Origin: Acidobacteriota bacterium
GTDB lineage: Bacteria; Acidobacteriota; Terriglobia; Acidiferrales; UBA7541
DNA: 14,473 nt
Direction: 5' to 3'
NCBI GenBank assembly: GCA_003224195.1
Contig: QHYP01000117.1
Span: 6,904-21,376, forward strand
The notes below the pieces were generated by a model. The model did no database searches, was not told the origin of the DNA, and saw only the letters and a program-made list of their open reading frames with translations. The translations under genes were made by a program, and so were the position numbers. Positions 7,317 to 14,249 of this stretch are shown here, one piece after another. Positions within the stretch are counted from its first letter, which is position 1. Every line of letters starts with the position of its first letter.

Positions 7317-8239
7317 GACCCGTTCGCATCGGATCACGCGGCAGCTTACTCGCCAAATGGCAAGCTGAATTCGTCCGCAAACAGCTTTTTCACGTCACCG
7401 ACGTGGAAGCTGAAATCGTTCTCATCAAGACGTCCGGTGACAAACTGCAGCACGCCTCTCTTACACAGATCGGCGGGAAGGGAATCTTCATCAAGGAATT
7501 GGAAGAGGCTCTCCTCGAAGGTACGATTGACCTTGCCGTCCACAGCGTGAAAGACATCCCGACGGATACGCCTCCCCGCCTGTTCTTTCCTGCGGTCTGC
7601 CGCCGTGAAGACGTGCGCGACTGCCTGGTGGCCTCCGGCGGCGCGACCTTGCAATCCCTGCGCAAAGGTGCGCGTGTCGGCACCAGCAGCCTGCGGCGGC
7701 AGGCCCAGTTGCGTCACGCGCGGCCGGATCTTGACGTACGGGACCTGCGCGGCAATGTGGACACGCGTCTTCGCAAGGTTGAAAGCGGCGAATACGATGC
7801 CGTCGTAGTCGCTAAAGCGGGGCTCGACCGCTTGGGCTGGAGCCAACGCATCAGCGAGATACTTTCCCCCGATGTTTGCATGCCGGCCGTCGGACAGGGC
7901 GCCATCGCCATCGAGGCTCGCGCTGCTGATGCGGAGATCGGCGCTGTTCTCGGCAAATTGGACCATTCGGAAACTCGCAATGCCGTCATCGCCGAACGCG
8001 CTTTACTGGCAGAGCTTCAGGGTGGATGCCAGGTTCCCATCGGGGCTTGGGCCCGCTTGGAAAAGCAGGAGATGATTCTGGAGGCTTGCGTGGTTTCGCT
8101 GGACGGGGCGGAATATGTGCGTGAGGGCGCCACGGCTTCGCCTGAGCAGTGCGCTGAGCTGGGCAAATACGTGGCAAGGCGCTTGCTTGAAGCTGGCGCC
8201 TCGCACATTCTTGAACAGATGGGGAGGCAGCGTGGCTAA
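7313..8239 (+). CDS. hemC: Porphobilinogen deaminase (hydroxymethylbilane synthase)
   Basis: Joins four porphobilinogen molecules into hydroxymethylbilane. At 308 residues it is close to the E. coli enzyme. RIGSRGSLLAKWQA opens domain 1, and AVHSVKDIPTD at 75-85 holds catalytic Asp81. The Arg-rich GTSSLRRQAQL and DLRGNVDTRL segments bind substrate carboxylates. LLAELQGGCQVPIGA carries Cys239, the attachment point of the dipyrromethane cofactor. The start is GTG at 7313-7315, overlapping the hemA TGA (GTGA), with GGGAG at 7303-7307. It is followed by hemD with an 8-bp overlap. Confidence 0.97.
   Translation: MRPVRIGSRGSLLAKWQAEFVRKQLFHVTDVEAEIVLIKTSGDKLQHASLTQIGGKGIFIKELEEALLEGTIDLAVHSVKDIPTDTPPRLFFPAVCRREDVRDCLVASGGATLQSLRKGARVGTSSLRRQAQLRHARPDLDVRDLRGNVDTRLRKVESGEYDAVVVAKAGLDRLGWSQRISEILSPDVCMPAVGQGAIAIEARAADAEIGAVLGKLDHSETRNAVIAERALLAELQGGCQVPIGAWARLEKQEMILEACVVSLDGAEYVREGATASPEQCAELGKYVARRLLEAGASHILEQMGRQRG
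8221..8227 (+). promoter_or_regulatory. Strong ribosome binding site that fixes the hemD start
   Basis: GGGGAGG inside the end of hemC lies 4 nt before GTG 8232-8234. It supports this GTG as the hemD start rather than an in-frame upstream codon at 8115, which would overlap hemC by more than 120 bp and add about 39 residues with no counterpart in the family. Confidence 0.65.
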
Positions 8240-9041
8240 CGCGACGGGTTCTCGTCTGGCAGGAAAGCGAGTCGTCGTCACGCGCACTCTGGAGCAGAGC
8301 GAACTGCTCTCGCGTGAGCTGGAAGCCCGCGGCGCAACTGTACGCCTTGTGCCACTCATCCGCTTCGCCCCGCCCGAAGATCCAGCTCCATTCGATGCCG
8401 CCCTGCGCGCGCTCGGCAAATTCGACTGGCTCTTTCTCACGAGTCAGAATGTTGTTCGCGCGATTGTCGATCGGTGCAAATCATCCAATTTGTCATTTCC
8501 GCCTGAGCGAATGCCTCGCCACATCGCGGCAGTCGGCTTGGCCACGGCTGCCGCAGCGGAAAAAGCTGGGATGAAAGTTGACCATATTGCTCGCGGTGAG
8601 CGGGGGCGTGCTCTCGCCGAAGAATTGGCGCCCCAGCTTCCGAACTGCGCGGTTTTGCTTGCTCGCAGCGATCGCGCCAATCCTGATCTTCCGGAAGCGC
8701 TGTGGCAGATTGGCGCGCGCGTCACCGAAGTAGTTGCCTATCGCACGCTCGCGCTGGCTGGGGCCGCCGAGCAAATTCTAGATGAAATCGTTCGTGGTGA
8801 AATCGATGCGGTGCTTTTCTTCAGCCCGTCTGCCCTGGTGGAAAAAATCGGAAAGGATCGGCTGCGGCAGGTGTCCGCGCGCGTGACATGCGTGGCGATT
8901 GGGCCCGTAACGGCCTCGGCTTTCCGTGCCGCGGGAGTTGAGCGCATCATTGTTTCCCAGCAAGCCAGCGTCTCCGGTATTCTGGAGGCGCTCTCGCAGT
9001 GCTGGTCTCAGGAAATGCAATTGGGAGTGAAGTTGGGATGA
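8232..9041 (+). CDS. hemD: Uroporphyrinogen-III synthase
   Basis: Closes hydroxymethylbilane with inversion of ring D to give uroporphyrinogen III. 269 residues from GTG 8232, within the family range. HemD is weakly conserved, but the recognisable marks are GKRVVVTR at 11-18, DWLFLTSQNVVRA near 65-77, AAVGLATAAA near 99-108, VTEVVAYRT near 164-172, AVLFFSPSALVEKI near 193-206 and VAIGPVTASAFRAAG near 221-235. These follow the two-lobed fold with a linker. It overlaps the end of hemC by 8 bp, and its TGA overlaps the hemB ATG (ATGA at 9038-9041), so it is probably coupled on both sides. The position between hemC and hemB supports the call strongly. Confidence 0.92.
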   Translation: MANATGSRLAGKRVVVTRTLEQSELLSRELEARGATVRLVPLIRFAPPEDPAPFDAALRALGKFDWLFLTSQNVVRAIVDRCKSSNLSFPPERMPRHIAAVGLATAAAAEKAGMKVDHIARGERGRALAEELAPQLPNCAVLLARSDRANPDLPEALWQIGARVTEVVAYRTLALAGAAEQILDEIVRGEIDAVLFFSPSALVEKIGKDRLRQVSARVTCVAIGPVTASAFRAAGVERIIVSQQASVSGILEALSQCWSQEMQLGVKLG

Positions 9042-10015
9042 GTTTTCCGACACATCGACCGCGCCGCCTGCGCCGCACCGAAGCGCTTCGCGGTCTTGTC
9101 CGTGAGACGCGTCTCTCGCCCGCTGGGCTTGTCTATCCCATGTTCGCCTGCGCGGGAACAAAACTGCGCCAGGAAGTCAGTTCGATGCCGGGAATTCATC
9201 AGCAGTCAGTGGATCAGATTGCTGAAGAATGCCGCGAGGTGGAATCGCTCGGGATTCCTGCTGTGATCTTGTTCGGACTGCCTGAAATGAAGGACCCGCG
9301 CGGCGCTATTTCGTATTCCGCGGCCGGCGTAGTCCAGCGCGCAATCGAAGCCATTCGCAAGGCGCAACTCCGCCTCATCGTAATAACAGACGTGTGCCTC
9401 TGCGAGTACACCGATCATGGCCATTGTGGCGTGATCGAAAACGGAGAAGTGGCTAACGACGCGACGCTCCCGATTCTAGCGGAGCAGGCTCTCTCGCATG
9501 CGCGCGCCGGCGCGGATATCGTCGCGCCGAGTGACATGATGGATGGTCGCGTGGCTGCCATCCGCCGCAAACTCGATGAGAACGGCTTCCAGGACGTGGC
9601 AATCCTCTCCTACGCCGCAAAATACTGTAGTGGCTTCTATGGACCTTTCCGGGAGGCGGCGCAGTCGGCGCCGCAATTCGGTGATCGCCACAGTTACCAG
9701 ATGGATCCCGCCAACGCGCACGAGGCGCTGAAAGAAGTTGCGCTCGACCTTGAGGAAGGCGCGGACATCGTGATGGTCAAACCCGCGCTGCCGTATCTCG
9801 ATATTATCCACCGCGTGCGCGAGCGCTTTGACGTCCCCGTCGCGGCTTACAATGTCAGCGGCGAGTACGCCATGGTGAAGGCCGCGGTGCAGAACGGGTG
9901 GCTCGATGAAAAGCGCGTCGTGCTCGAGCTGCTCGCGGGAATTCAGCGCGCAGGCGCAAACATTATCCTGACGTATCACGCAAAAGACGCCGCGCGCTGG
10001 CTCAAACAGTGTTGA
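9038..10015 (+). CDS. hemB: 5-aminolevulinate dehydratase (porphobilinogen synthase), zinc type
   Basis: Condenses two 5-aminolevulinate molecules to porphobilinogen. 325 residues, essentially the E. coli length. The active-site zinc ligands are present as Cys120, Cys122 and Cys130 in DVCLCEYTDHGHCG, so this is the zinc-dependent form and not the Asp-rich magnesium form. Lys195 (in SYAAKYCSGFYGPF) and the Schiff-base Lys248 (in DIVMVKPALPY) are both present. The ATG at 9038-9040 overlaps the hemD stop; an in-frame upstream start at 8999 would add 13 residues inside hemD and is not needed. GGGAG at 9023-9027 is a somewhat distant Shine-Dalgarno. The 16-bp gap to hemL keeps it in the same operon. 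Confidence 0.97.
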   Translation: MSFPTHRPRRLRRTEALRGLVRETRLSPAGLVYPMFACAGTKLRQEVSSMPGIHQQSVDQIAEECREVESLGIPAVILFGLPEMKDPRGAISYSAAGVVQRAIEAIRKAQLRLIVITDVCLCEYTDHGHCGVIENGEVANDATLPILAEQALSHARAGADIVAPSDMMDGRVAAIRRKLDENGFQDVAILSYAAKYCSGFYGPFREAAQSAPQFGDRHSYQMDPANAHEALKEVALDLEEGADIVMVKPALPYLDIIHRVRERFDVPVAAYNVSGEYAMVKAAVQNGWLDEKRVVLELLAGIQRAGANIILTYHAKDAARWLKQC

Positions 10016-10031
10016 TCCGGGCGCGCCAATC

Positions 10032-11357
10032 ATGAGCGCAACACGTCCCGCGTTGAACAAAGAGCGCCGCCGCTGCCGTGAAATCTTCGAGCGCGCCGAA
10101 AATGTCCTCGTCGGCGGCGTGAACAGCCCGGTGCGTGCTTTCCGCGCTGTCGGCGGTGAGCCCCTCATCATCGCGCGGGGCGCCGGTGCGCATCTTTATG
10201 ACGTTGACGGTAACGAATACGTCGACTACGTGTGCTCTTGGGGCGCGATGCTTCTTGGCCACGCACACCCAACCGTCAGCGCCGCGATTGCCGCCCAGGC
10301 GCAACGAGGAACCAGCTATGGCGTGACCACGGAGCTCGAAGTCGAGCTCGCTTCGCGCATCATACGCTCCGCCCCATCCATCGAGAAAATTCGCTTCGTT
10401 TCGAGCGGCACCGAAGCGACGATGAGCGCCATCCGCTTGGCGCGTGCGTTTACCAAGCGCGAATTGATCCTCAAATTCGAGGGTTGTTATCACGGCCACG
10501 CGGACAGCTTTCTCTCGCAAGCCGGTTCCGGGCTTGCGACGCTTGGTATTGCCGCCAGTCCCGGCGTGCCGCAAGTGCTTGCCGAGCTCACTTTGAACGC
10601 GCCTTACAATGACCTCAATGCAGCGGAGCGGTTATTTGCGCGGCATCCGAACAAAATCGCGGCCGTCATCGTCGAGCCAATCGCTGCCAACATGGGCGTG
10701 GTTCCCCCGGAGCCCGGATTTCTCGCCGGTTTGCGCGATTTGACGCGGAAATACGGAGCGCTCCTGATTTTCGATGAAGTGATTACGGGCTTCCGGCTGC
10801 ATTTTGGTCTGGCACAGCAGCTTCTTCACGTCGAAGCCGACCTCACTACGCTCGGCAAGATCATCGGCGGCGGGCTTCCAGTGGCAGCCTACGGCGGCCG
10901 CGCCGAAATCATGAATCAGGTTGCGCCGCTCGGCGCTGTCTATCAGGCGGGCACGCTTTCGGGGAGTCCTCTGGGTATGTGCGCGGGCATCGTGACACTC
11001 GAGGAGTTGAGCCGCCCCGGTCTCTACGAAAAGCTCCATCATTTCTCGGAAGAACTCGTGACGGGGGTGCGGCAGGCCGCGCGCGAAACGAGCATTTCCG
11101 CGCAGATCAACGGCTACGGGTCCCTGGCGACGATCTTCTTCTCGGACCGGCCGGTGCGGAACTACGGCGACGCCAAACGCTCCGACACGAAACTCTACGC
11201 CCGCTTTTTCCGCGAGATGCTGGATCGGGGCATCTTCCTTGCGCCGTCGCAATTCGAGGCGGCATTTCTCTCCCTGGCGCACACTGCGGAGGATGTTCGC
11301 CGGACCATTTCGGCTGCACGCGAGAGTCTCGCCGCCATCGCATCCGGAAAAGAGTAG
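10032..11357 (+). CDS. hemL: Glutamate-1-semialdehyde 2,1-aminomutase
   Basis: PLP-dependent class III aminotransferase-fold enzyme that converts glutamate-1-semialdehyde to 5-aminolevulinate, acting directly after HemA and thought in other species to channel the unstable intermediate from it. 441 residues, typical. VGGVNSPVRAF is near 27-37 and the substrate/PLP segment RFVSSGTEATMSA at 121-133. IFDEVITGFR near 246-255 contributes the Asp that contacts the PLP ring nitrogen, and Lys276 in LTTLGKIIGGGLP forms the Schiff base. YQAGTLSGSPLGM follows. The start is ATG at 10032, with no strong Shine-Dalgarno. It is the last gene of the rightward heme operon. Confidence 0.97.
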   Translation: MSATRPALNKERRRCREIFERAENVLVGGVNSPVRAFRAVGGEPLIIARGAGAHLYDVDGNEYVDYVCSWGAMLLGHAHPTVSAAIAAQAQRGTSYGVTTELEVELASRIIRSAPSIEKIRFVSSGTEATMSAIRLARAFTKRELILKFEGCYHGHADSFLSQAGSGLATLGIAASPGVPQVLAELTLNAPYNDLNAAERLFARHPNKIAAVIVEPIAANMGVVPPEPGFLAGLRDLTRKYGALLIFDEVITGFRLHFGLAQQLLHVEADLTTLGKIIGGGLPVAAYGGRAEIMNQVAPLGAVYQAGTLSGSPLGMCAGIVTLEELSRPGLYEKLHHFSEELVTGVRQAARETSISAQINGYGSLATIFFSDRPVRNYGDAKRSDTKLYARFFREMLDRGIFLAPSQFEAAFLSLAHTAEDVRRTISAARESLAAIASGKE

Positions 11358-11422
11358 CTCTGCGTAAGCATTGTCGCATGTCCTCATGTCTGCGGAGCTG
11401 CTTCTCTGCCGCGCTCCGTCGC

Positions 11423-12844
11423 CTACAGCCGTCGCAAGGAAGCTTCCCAGCTTCCGCTCAAGCCAGTCTGGGATGTTTGCGGTGCCAGTCGGAGTGTTGT
11501 TGAAACATGCGCGCCGCCTGAATTACGGCAAAGTCGTCGCCCGCACGTCCTACGAATTGTAGCCCTACTGGCAGATGTTTTTCTGTGAATCCGCACGGCA
11601 CGCTCATCGCAGGCAGTCCGCACAAATTTCCGGGCAAGATCGGTCTCCAGATTCAAATCGAGTTTAGTTGCCGCAATCGGTTGCGCGGCGGTCACCAGCA
11701 CATCGTACGAGTCGAAGAGGTTCTCCATTTTGCGCTGCAACTGCTCGCGCACGCGCAGCGCTTGAAGGTAATCGCCCGCAGGAATCTGTTCATTCACGTA
11801 CCCCGCGATCTGCCCTAACGGGTCCGTTAGGTCCGCCACGCGCCCCGTGCGGATTAGCGACTCGAACGCGCCTGCCCCTTCGACGGCAATAATGATATTC
11901 CCCGCTTCTTCGTATGGCCCGATGGGCAATCGCGCATCTCGCACGCTCGCAGAGTGCTTTCGCAGGGCGCTCCTGGCCGCCGCAAGAGCTTTGGCGACGC
12001 CGCTGTCCATCTGCTTCCATGCGTTCGTCAGCCAGCCGATGCGCAGCGGCCGGGCCTTGAGCTCCAGTGCCGGCGTGTATGTGAAGGCCGCTTTGTCCAA
12101 TGGCAGAGTGCTGCGGTCTTTCGGGTCGTGGCCCGCGATTACGGCGAAGATTCGCGCGCAATCTTCCGCGGAACGTGCCATGGGCCCGATCTTGTCCATG
12201 GAGTAGGAAAGCGCCATCGCCCCGTAGCGGCTCACGCGCCCATACGTTGGCCGCAGCCCGCTGATCCCGCAGAAAGCGGAGGGGCAGAGGATCGATCCCC
12301 ATGTTTCCGTCCCGATTGCGAATGCAGCGAGTCCCGCCGCGACAATGGCGCCCGAGCCGGAAGACGAACCGCACGTCCAGCACGAAGTGTCCCAGGGATT
12401 TTTGGCCGCGCCGCTGAGCGATGCCGATGCGAAACGGTACCCCATCCCTCCCGCCAGCTCGATCATCGCCGCTTTGCCGATCAGCACGGCGCCTGCGCGA
12501 TTCAGCCATTCGATGACCGTCGCGTTGTAGGCGAACGTCTGATTCGCGTACGGCTTCGCTCCCCAAGTCGTCGGGAAGCCCCTCACCGCAAGAAGGTCTT
12601 TGGCGGCGTAGGGGATTCCATGCAGCGGTCCGCGGTAGTGCCCGGCGCGGATTTCTTTCTCCGCCCTGCCCGCTTGCTCGAGAGCCAGGTCCGGCGTCAT
12701 CCGCGCGTACGCATTCAGTTTCGGCCCAAGCTTTTCGCTGCGCGCGAGGTAGCTTTGCGTCAGCTCGACGGGGGACAACTGTTTCGATTCAATTTTCTTG
12801 GCGAGTTCCGTCACCGGTGAGTAAAGAATTTCTTCACTGAGCAT
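11423..12844 (-). CDS. Amidase-signature family hydrolase, C-terminus frameshifted
   Basis: Serine amidase of the amidase-signature family, substrate unknown. The Ser-Ser-Lys triad is intact: Lys82 in GIPYAAKDLL, the cis-Ser at 160/161 in CGSSSGSGA, and nucleophile Ser184 in GTETWGSI. CGISGLRPTYGRVSRYGAMA and MDKIGPMARSAEDCA follow as usual. From about residue 403 the reading frame becomes Arg-rich and unlike amidases, while conserved amidase sequence continues in the +1 frame (see the 11458-11640 entry). The gene is therefore frameshifted, either truly or by a sequence error; the corrected protein would be about 461 residues. The start is ATG at 12842-12844 with AGGGAG at 12851-12856, 11 bp after a Tat-signal gene. 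No signal peptide or membrane segment is visible, so the protein alone should be cytosolic. Confidence 0.85.
   Translation of the reverse strand: MLSEEILYSPVTELAKKIESKQLSPVELTQSYLARSEKLGPKLNAYARMTPDLALEQAGRAEKEIRAGHYRGPLHGIPYAAKDLLAVRGFPTTWGAKPYANQTFAYNATVIEWLNRAGAVLIGKAAMIELAGGMGYRFASASLSGAAKNPWDTSCWTCGSSSGSGAIVAAGLAAFAIGTETWGSILCPSAFCGISGLRPTYGRVSRYGAMALSYSMDKIGPMARSAEDCARIFAVIAGHDPKDRSTLPLDKAAFTYTPALELKARPLRIGWLTNAWKQMDSGVAKALAAARSALRKHSASVRDARLPIGPYEEAGNIIIAVEGAGAFESLIRTGRVADLTDPLGQIAGYVNEQIPAGDYLQALRVREQLQRKMENLFDSYDVLVTAAQPIAATKLDLNLETDLARKFVRTACDERAVRIHRKTSASRATIRRTCGRRLCRNSGGAHVSTTLRLAPQTSQTGLSGSWEASLRRL
11438..11455 (-). terminator. Weak hairpin after the restored amidase stop
   Basis: The arms GGAAGC (11438-11443) and GCTTCC (11450-11455) pair in either orientation with a 6-nt loop, 2 nt beyond the +1-frame amidase stop on the minus strand. 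It lies between the convergent hemL and amidase genes and could end both transcripts, but no T tract follows on either strand. Treat it as a weak candidate. Confidence 0.25.
11458..11640 (-). pseudogene. Out-of-frame C-terminal end of the amidase
   Basis: Reading the minus strand from 11640 in the +1 frame relative to the amidase gives PGNLCGLPAMSVPCGFTE, then LPVGLQFVGR, then FQQHSDWHRKHPRLA and a TGA at 11458-11460. This is the standard C-terminal block of amidase-signature enzymes (the LPAMSVPCG and PVGLQ.VGR segments and the final DWH tail). It proves that the ancestral gene continued in this frame. The shift lies between residues 399 and 405 of the upstream frame, around 11630-11645. The conserved spacing is short here, so a small deletion as well as a single extra base is possible. 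Confidence 0.8.
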
Positions 12845-12855
12845 TGCCTGCTCCC

Positions 12856-13287
12856 TTATTTTTTCTTGGACGGAACGGCTTGCAACACGACGGGATTCTT
12901 CTCGCGTTCCACTAGCGGCTTCAGATAAAGCGCTGGCGCATCGCCGTTCTCCAGTTCGGCCTTCCGGAGCGTTTCAAGGGCTTTTTGGAGTTCTCCTGTC
13001 AATCGGCGGATATCTCCTTTCTGTGCGTCAGAGAGCTTCGAGCCATGCCGCGTCAGGATTGCCTGGTAGCGTGCATCCGCTTCGGCCTGTGCTTCCGGCG
13101 AGAGCTTTGGTGTCCCTGAGGGGGGCTGTTGCGGCGGGTCAAGGTTCTTTTGATCAACGGCAAGGACGTTCGTCGGCAGATACGCCGCAGCGGCGGACGC
13201 CAGCGCCGCGCGGACCGCAAACTGTCGCCGCGAAATACCTTCTGTCCTTCTCGCTGACGGATGCTTTTTGCCTTCACCATCACCCAT
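12856..13287 (-). CDS. Small Tat-signal protein upstream of amidase
   Basis: 143 residues. The N-terminus carries a twin-arginine signal: ISRRQF at residues 18-23, an Ala-rich hydrophobic core (24-37) and a plausible signal peptidase site after VLA43. The mature part has a Pro/Gln-rich stretch (about 48-62), then a helical, charged region (63-128) with LSPEAQAEADARYQAIL, DIRRLTGELQKALETLR and ELENGDAPALYLKPL. I do not recognise a named family and give no function. The protein should be exported folded or serve as a small partner of something that is. The ATG at 13285-13287 is preceded by GGAAGGGG. Its TAA stop lies in AAATAAGGGAG, which is also the Shine-Dalgarno region of the amidase, so the two are co-transcribed and probably coupled. 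Confidence 0.75.
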   Translation of the reverse strand: MGDGEGKKHPSARRTEGISRRQFAVRAALASAAAAYLPTNVLAVDQKNLDPPQQPPSGTPKLSPEAQAEADARYQAILTRHGSKLSDAQKGDIRRLTGELQKALETLRKAELENGDAPALYLKPLVEREKNPVVLQAVPSKKK

Positions 13288-13329
13288 AGAACACCCCTTC
13301 CAAAGGCTGCGTAGTAACTGCGCTCGGTG

Positions 13330-13358
13330 AGGCTACTGAATCTCTGTAGGACAGTCAA
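13330..13358 (-). promoter_or_regulatory. Weak promoter candidate for the Tat protein-amidase pair
   Basis: On the minus strand TTGACT (complement of 13353-13358) is followed after 17 nt by TAGCCT (complement of 13330-13335), about 43 bases before the ATG. The -35 matches the consensus in 5 of 6 positions, the -10 in only 3 of 6. It lies in the 152-bp gap after the receiver-domain gene, which holds no other recognisable element. Confidence 0.25.
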
Positions 13359-13439
13359 TGCAACCGGTCGGATGCGTTGCAGATGTGTCAAGACGAACCG
13401 TGGATGCTTGTGGTCTGGCGTGGCCGGCAATCAGGTAGT

Positions 13440-14249
13440 TCACTCCGACTCCCGAAGTGTTTTGATGTGCAGTTCCAGCGTCTGATTGTACTCTCGTTCG
13501 ATTTGCAGCTCGGTTTGGAGTTTTTTTATGAGCAATTCCAGCCGCAGGATTTCCGCGCGGAGTTTCTGCAAGTCGTGCGCGGTCGGTCCAGCAGCTCGCT
13601 GGGTGGCCAAGGCTCCGGGCTGCGCCGGTGTCGTGGGAGCCGCCGGAGCGGTGGGGCGCGGTGAAAACGCCTCCGCCAGTGCCCGCGGCCATGCGGATTC
13701 CGCAGCGCGTGGTTCATACGCCGCCGGGAGCGGGGCACCCGGCTGGGCCGTGGGCGGAGTGAACAGACTGCTTAGTGAGTTTTCCTCCGACGCACTTGTT
13801 CGCGCCTGTCGAGCCGCCGTGCTCACTGCGCTCTTCGGCTGCAACAGGCTTTTCACTCTTCCAATCAGCTCTTGCGGTTGAAACGGCTTGCGGATCAATT
13901 CGTCCGCCTGCACGGCGATGGCTTTGTCCGCGACGCTCTTATTCACAACACCGGACATCAGGATCACTGGTGTTGCGCCAAATCGTGGGTGCTGCTTGAT
14001 CCGGCTGCACACCGAGTAGCCGTCTTGGTCCGGCATAATGACGTCGGTAATCACGGCGTCGGGCGGTTCTTCATCGAACAGAGCAAGCGCGGAGGTGGCG
14101 TCGGCGCAGGTCACCACGTGGATGTTTTCCCGGCGAAAGGCGATTTTGATCACTTCGCGCATCGTGGCGCTGTCGTCGATGAATAACACGGTCGGCACGC
14201 GCTTTGCCGTCGGCTCATCCCGCGGAGGGAGAAGAAGGGCCTCGCTCAT
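13440..14249 (-). CDS. Response regulator receiver protein with C-terminal coiled coil
   Basis: 269 residues in three parts. A CheY-like receiver domain (about 19-137) has the acidic pair Asp25-Asp26 (FIDDSATMR), phosphoacceptor Asp69 (VITDVIMPDQDGY), Ser99 (LMSGV) in the Thr/Ser position and Lys121 (IRKPF). A Pro/Ala-rich disordered linker spans about 140-222. A heptad-like coiled coil (about 225-266, starting HDLQKLRAEILRLELLIKK) ends the protein. There is no DNA-binding or enzymatic output domain, so output is probably by protein contact or localisation, in the style of FrzS-like receiver-coiled-coil proteins; that comparison is architectural only. The ATG is preceded by AGGAAG and overlaps the stop of the upstream PATAN gene (ATGA), so the two are coupled. 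No histidine kinase is in the window. Confidence 0.88.
   Translation of the reverse strand: MSEALLLPPRDEPTAKRVPTVLFIDDSATMREVIKIAFRRENIHVVTCADATSALALFDEEPPDAVITDVIMPDQDGYSVCSRIKQHPRFGATPVILMSGVVNKSVADKAIAVQADELIRKPFQPQELIGRVKSLLQPKSAVSTAARQARTSASEENSLSSLFTPPTAQPGAPLPAAYEPRAAESAWPRALAEAFSPRPTAPAAPTTPAQPGALATQRAAGPTAHDLQKLRAEILRLELLIKKLQTELQIEREYNQTLELHIKTLRESE

Noticed and set aside
8115..8231. Upstream extension of hemD
   Set aside because: It would overlap hemC by more than 120 bp and add about 39 residues unlike HemD; GTG 8232 has GGGGAGG in front.
8999..9037. Upstream extension of hemB
   Set aside because: The added 13 residues lie inside hemD; starting at ATG 9038 gives metal-ligand numbering identical to E. 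coli HemB.
10632..11387. 251-residue open frame antisense to hemL
   Set aside because: Lies wholly against conserved hemL sequence and shows no family features or ribosome binding site of note.
11954..12820. 288-residue open frame on the plus strand, antisense to the amidase
   Set aside because: Arg/Pro/Gly-rich translation with no recognisable domain, opposite a gene with clear catalytic motifs; typical antisense shadow in GC-rich DNA.
13386..13391. Perfect TTGACA on the minus strand upstream of the Tat protein gene
   Set aside because: No -10-like hexamer occurs at 15-19 nt downstream, so it probably is a chance match.
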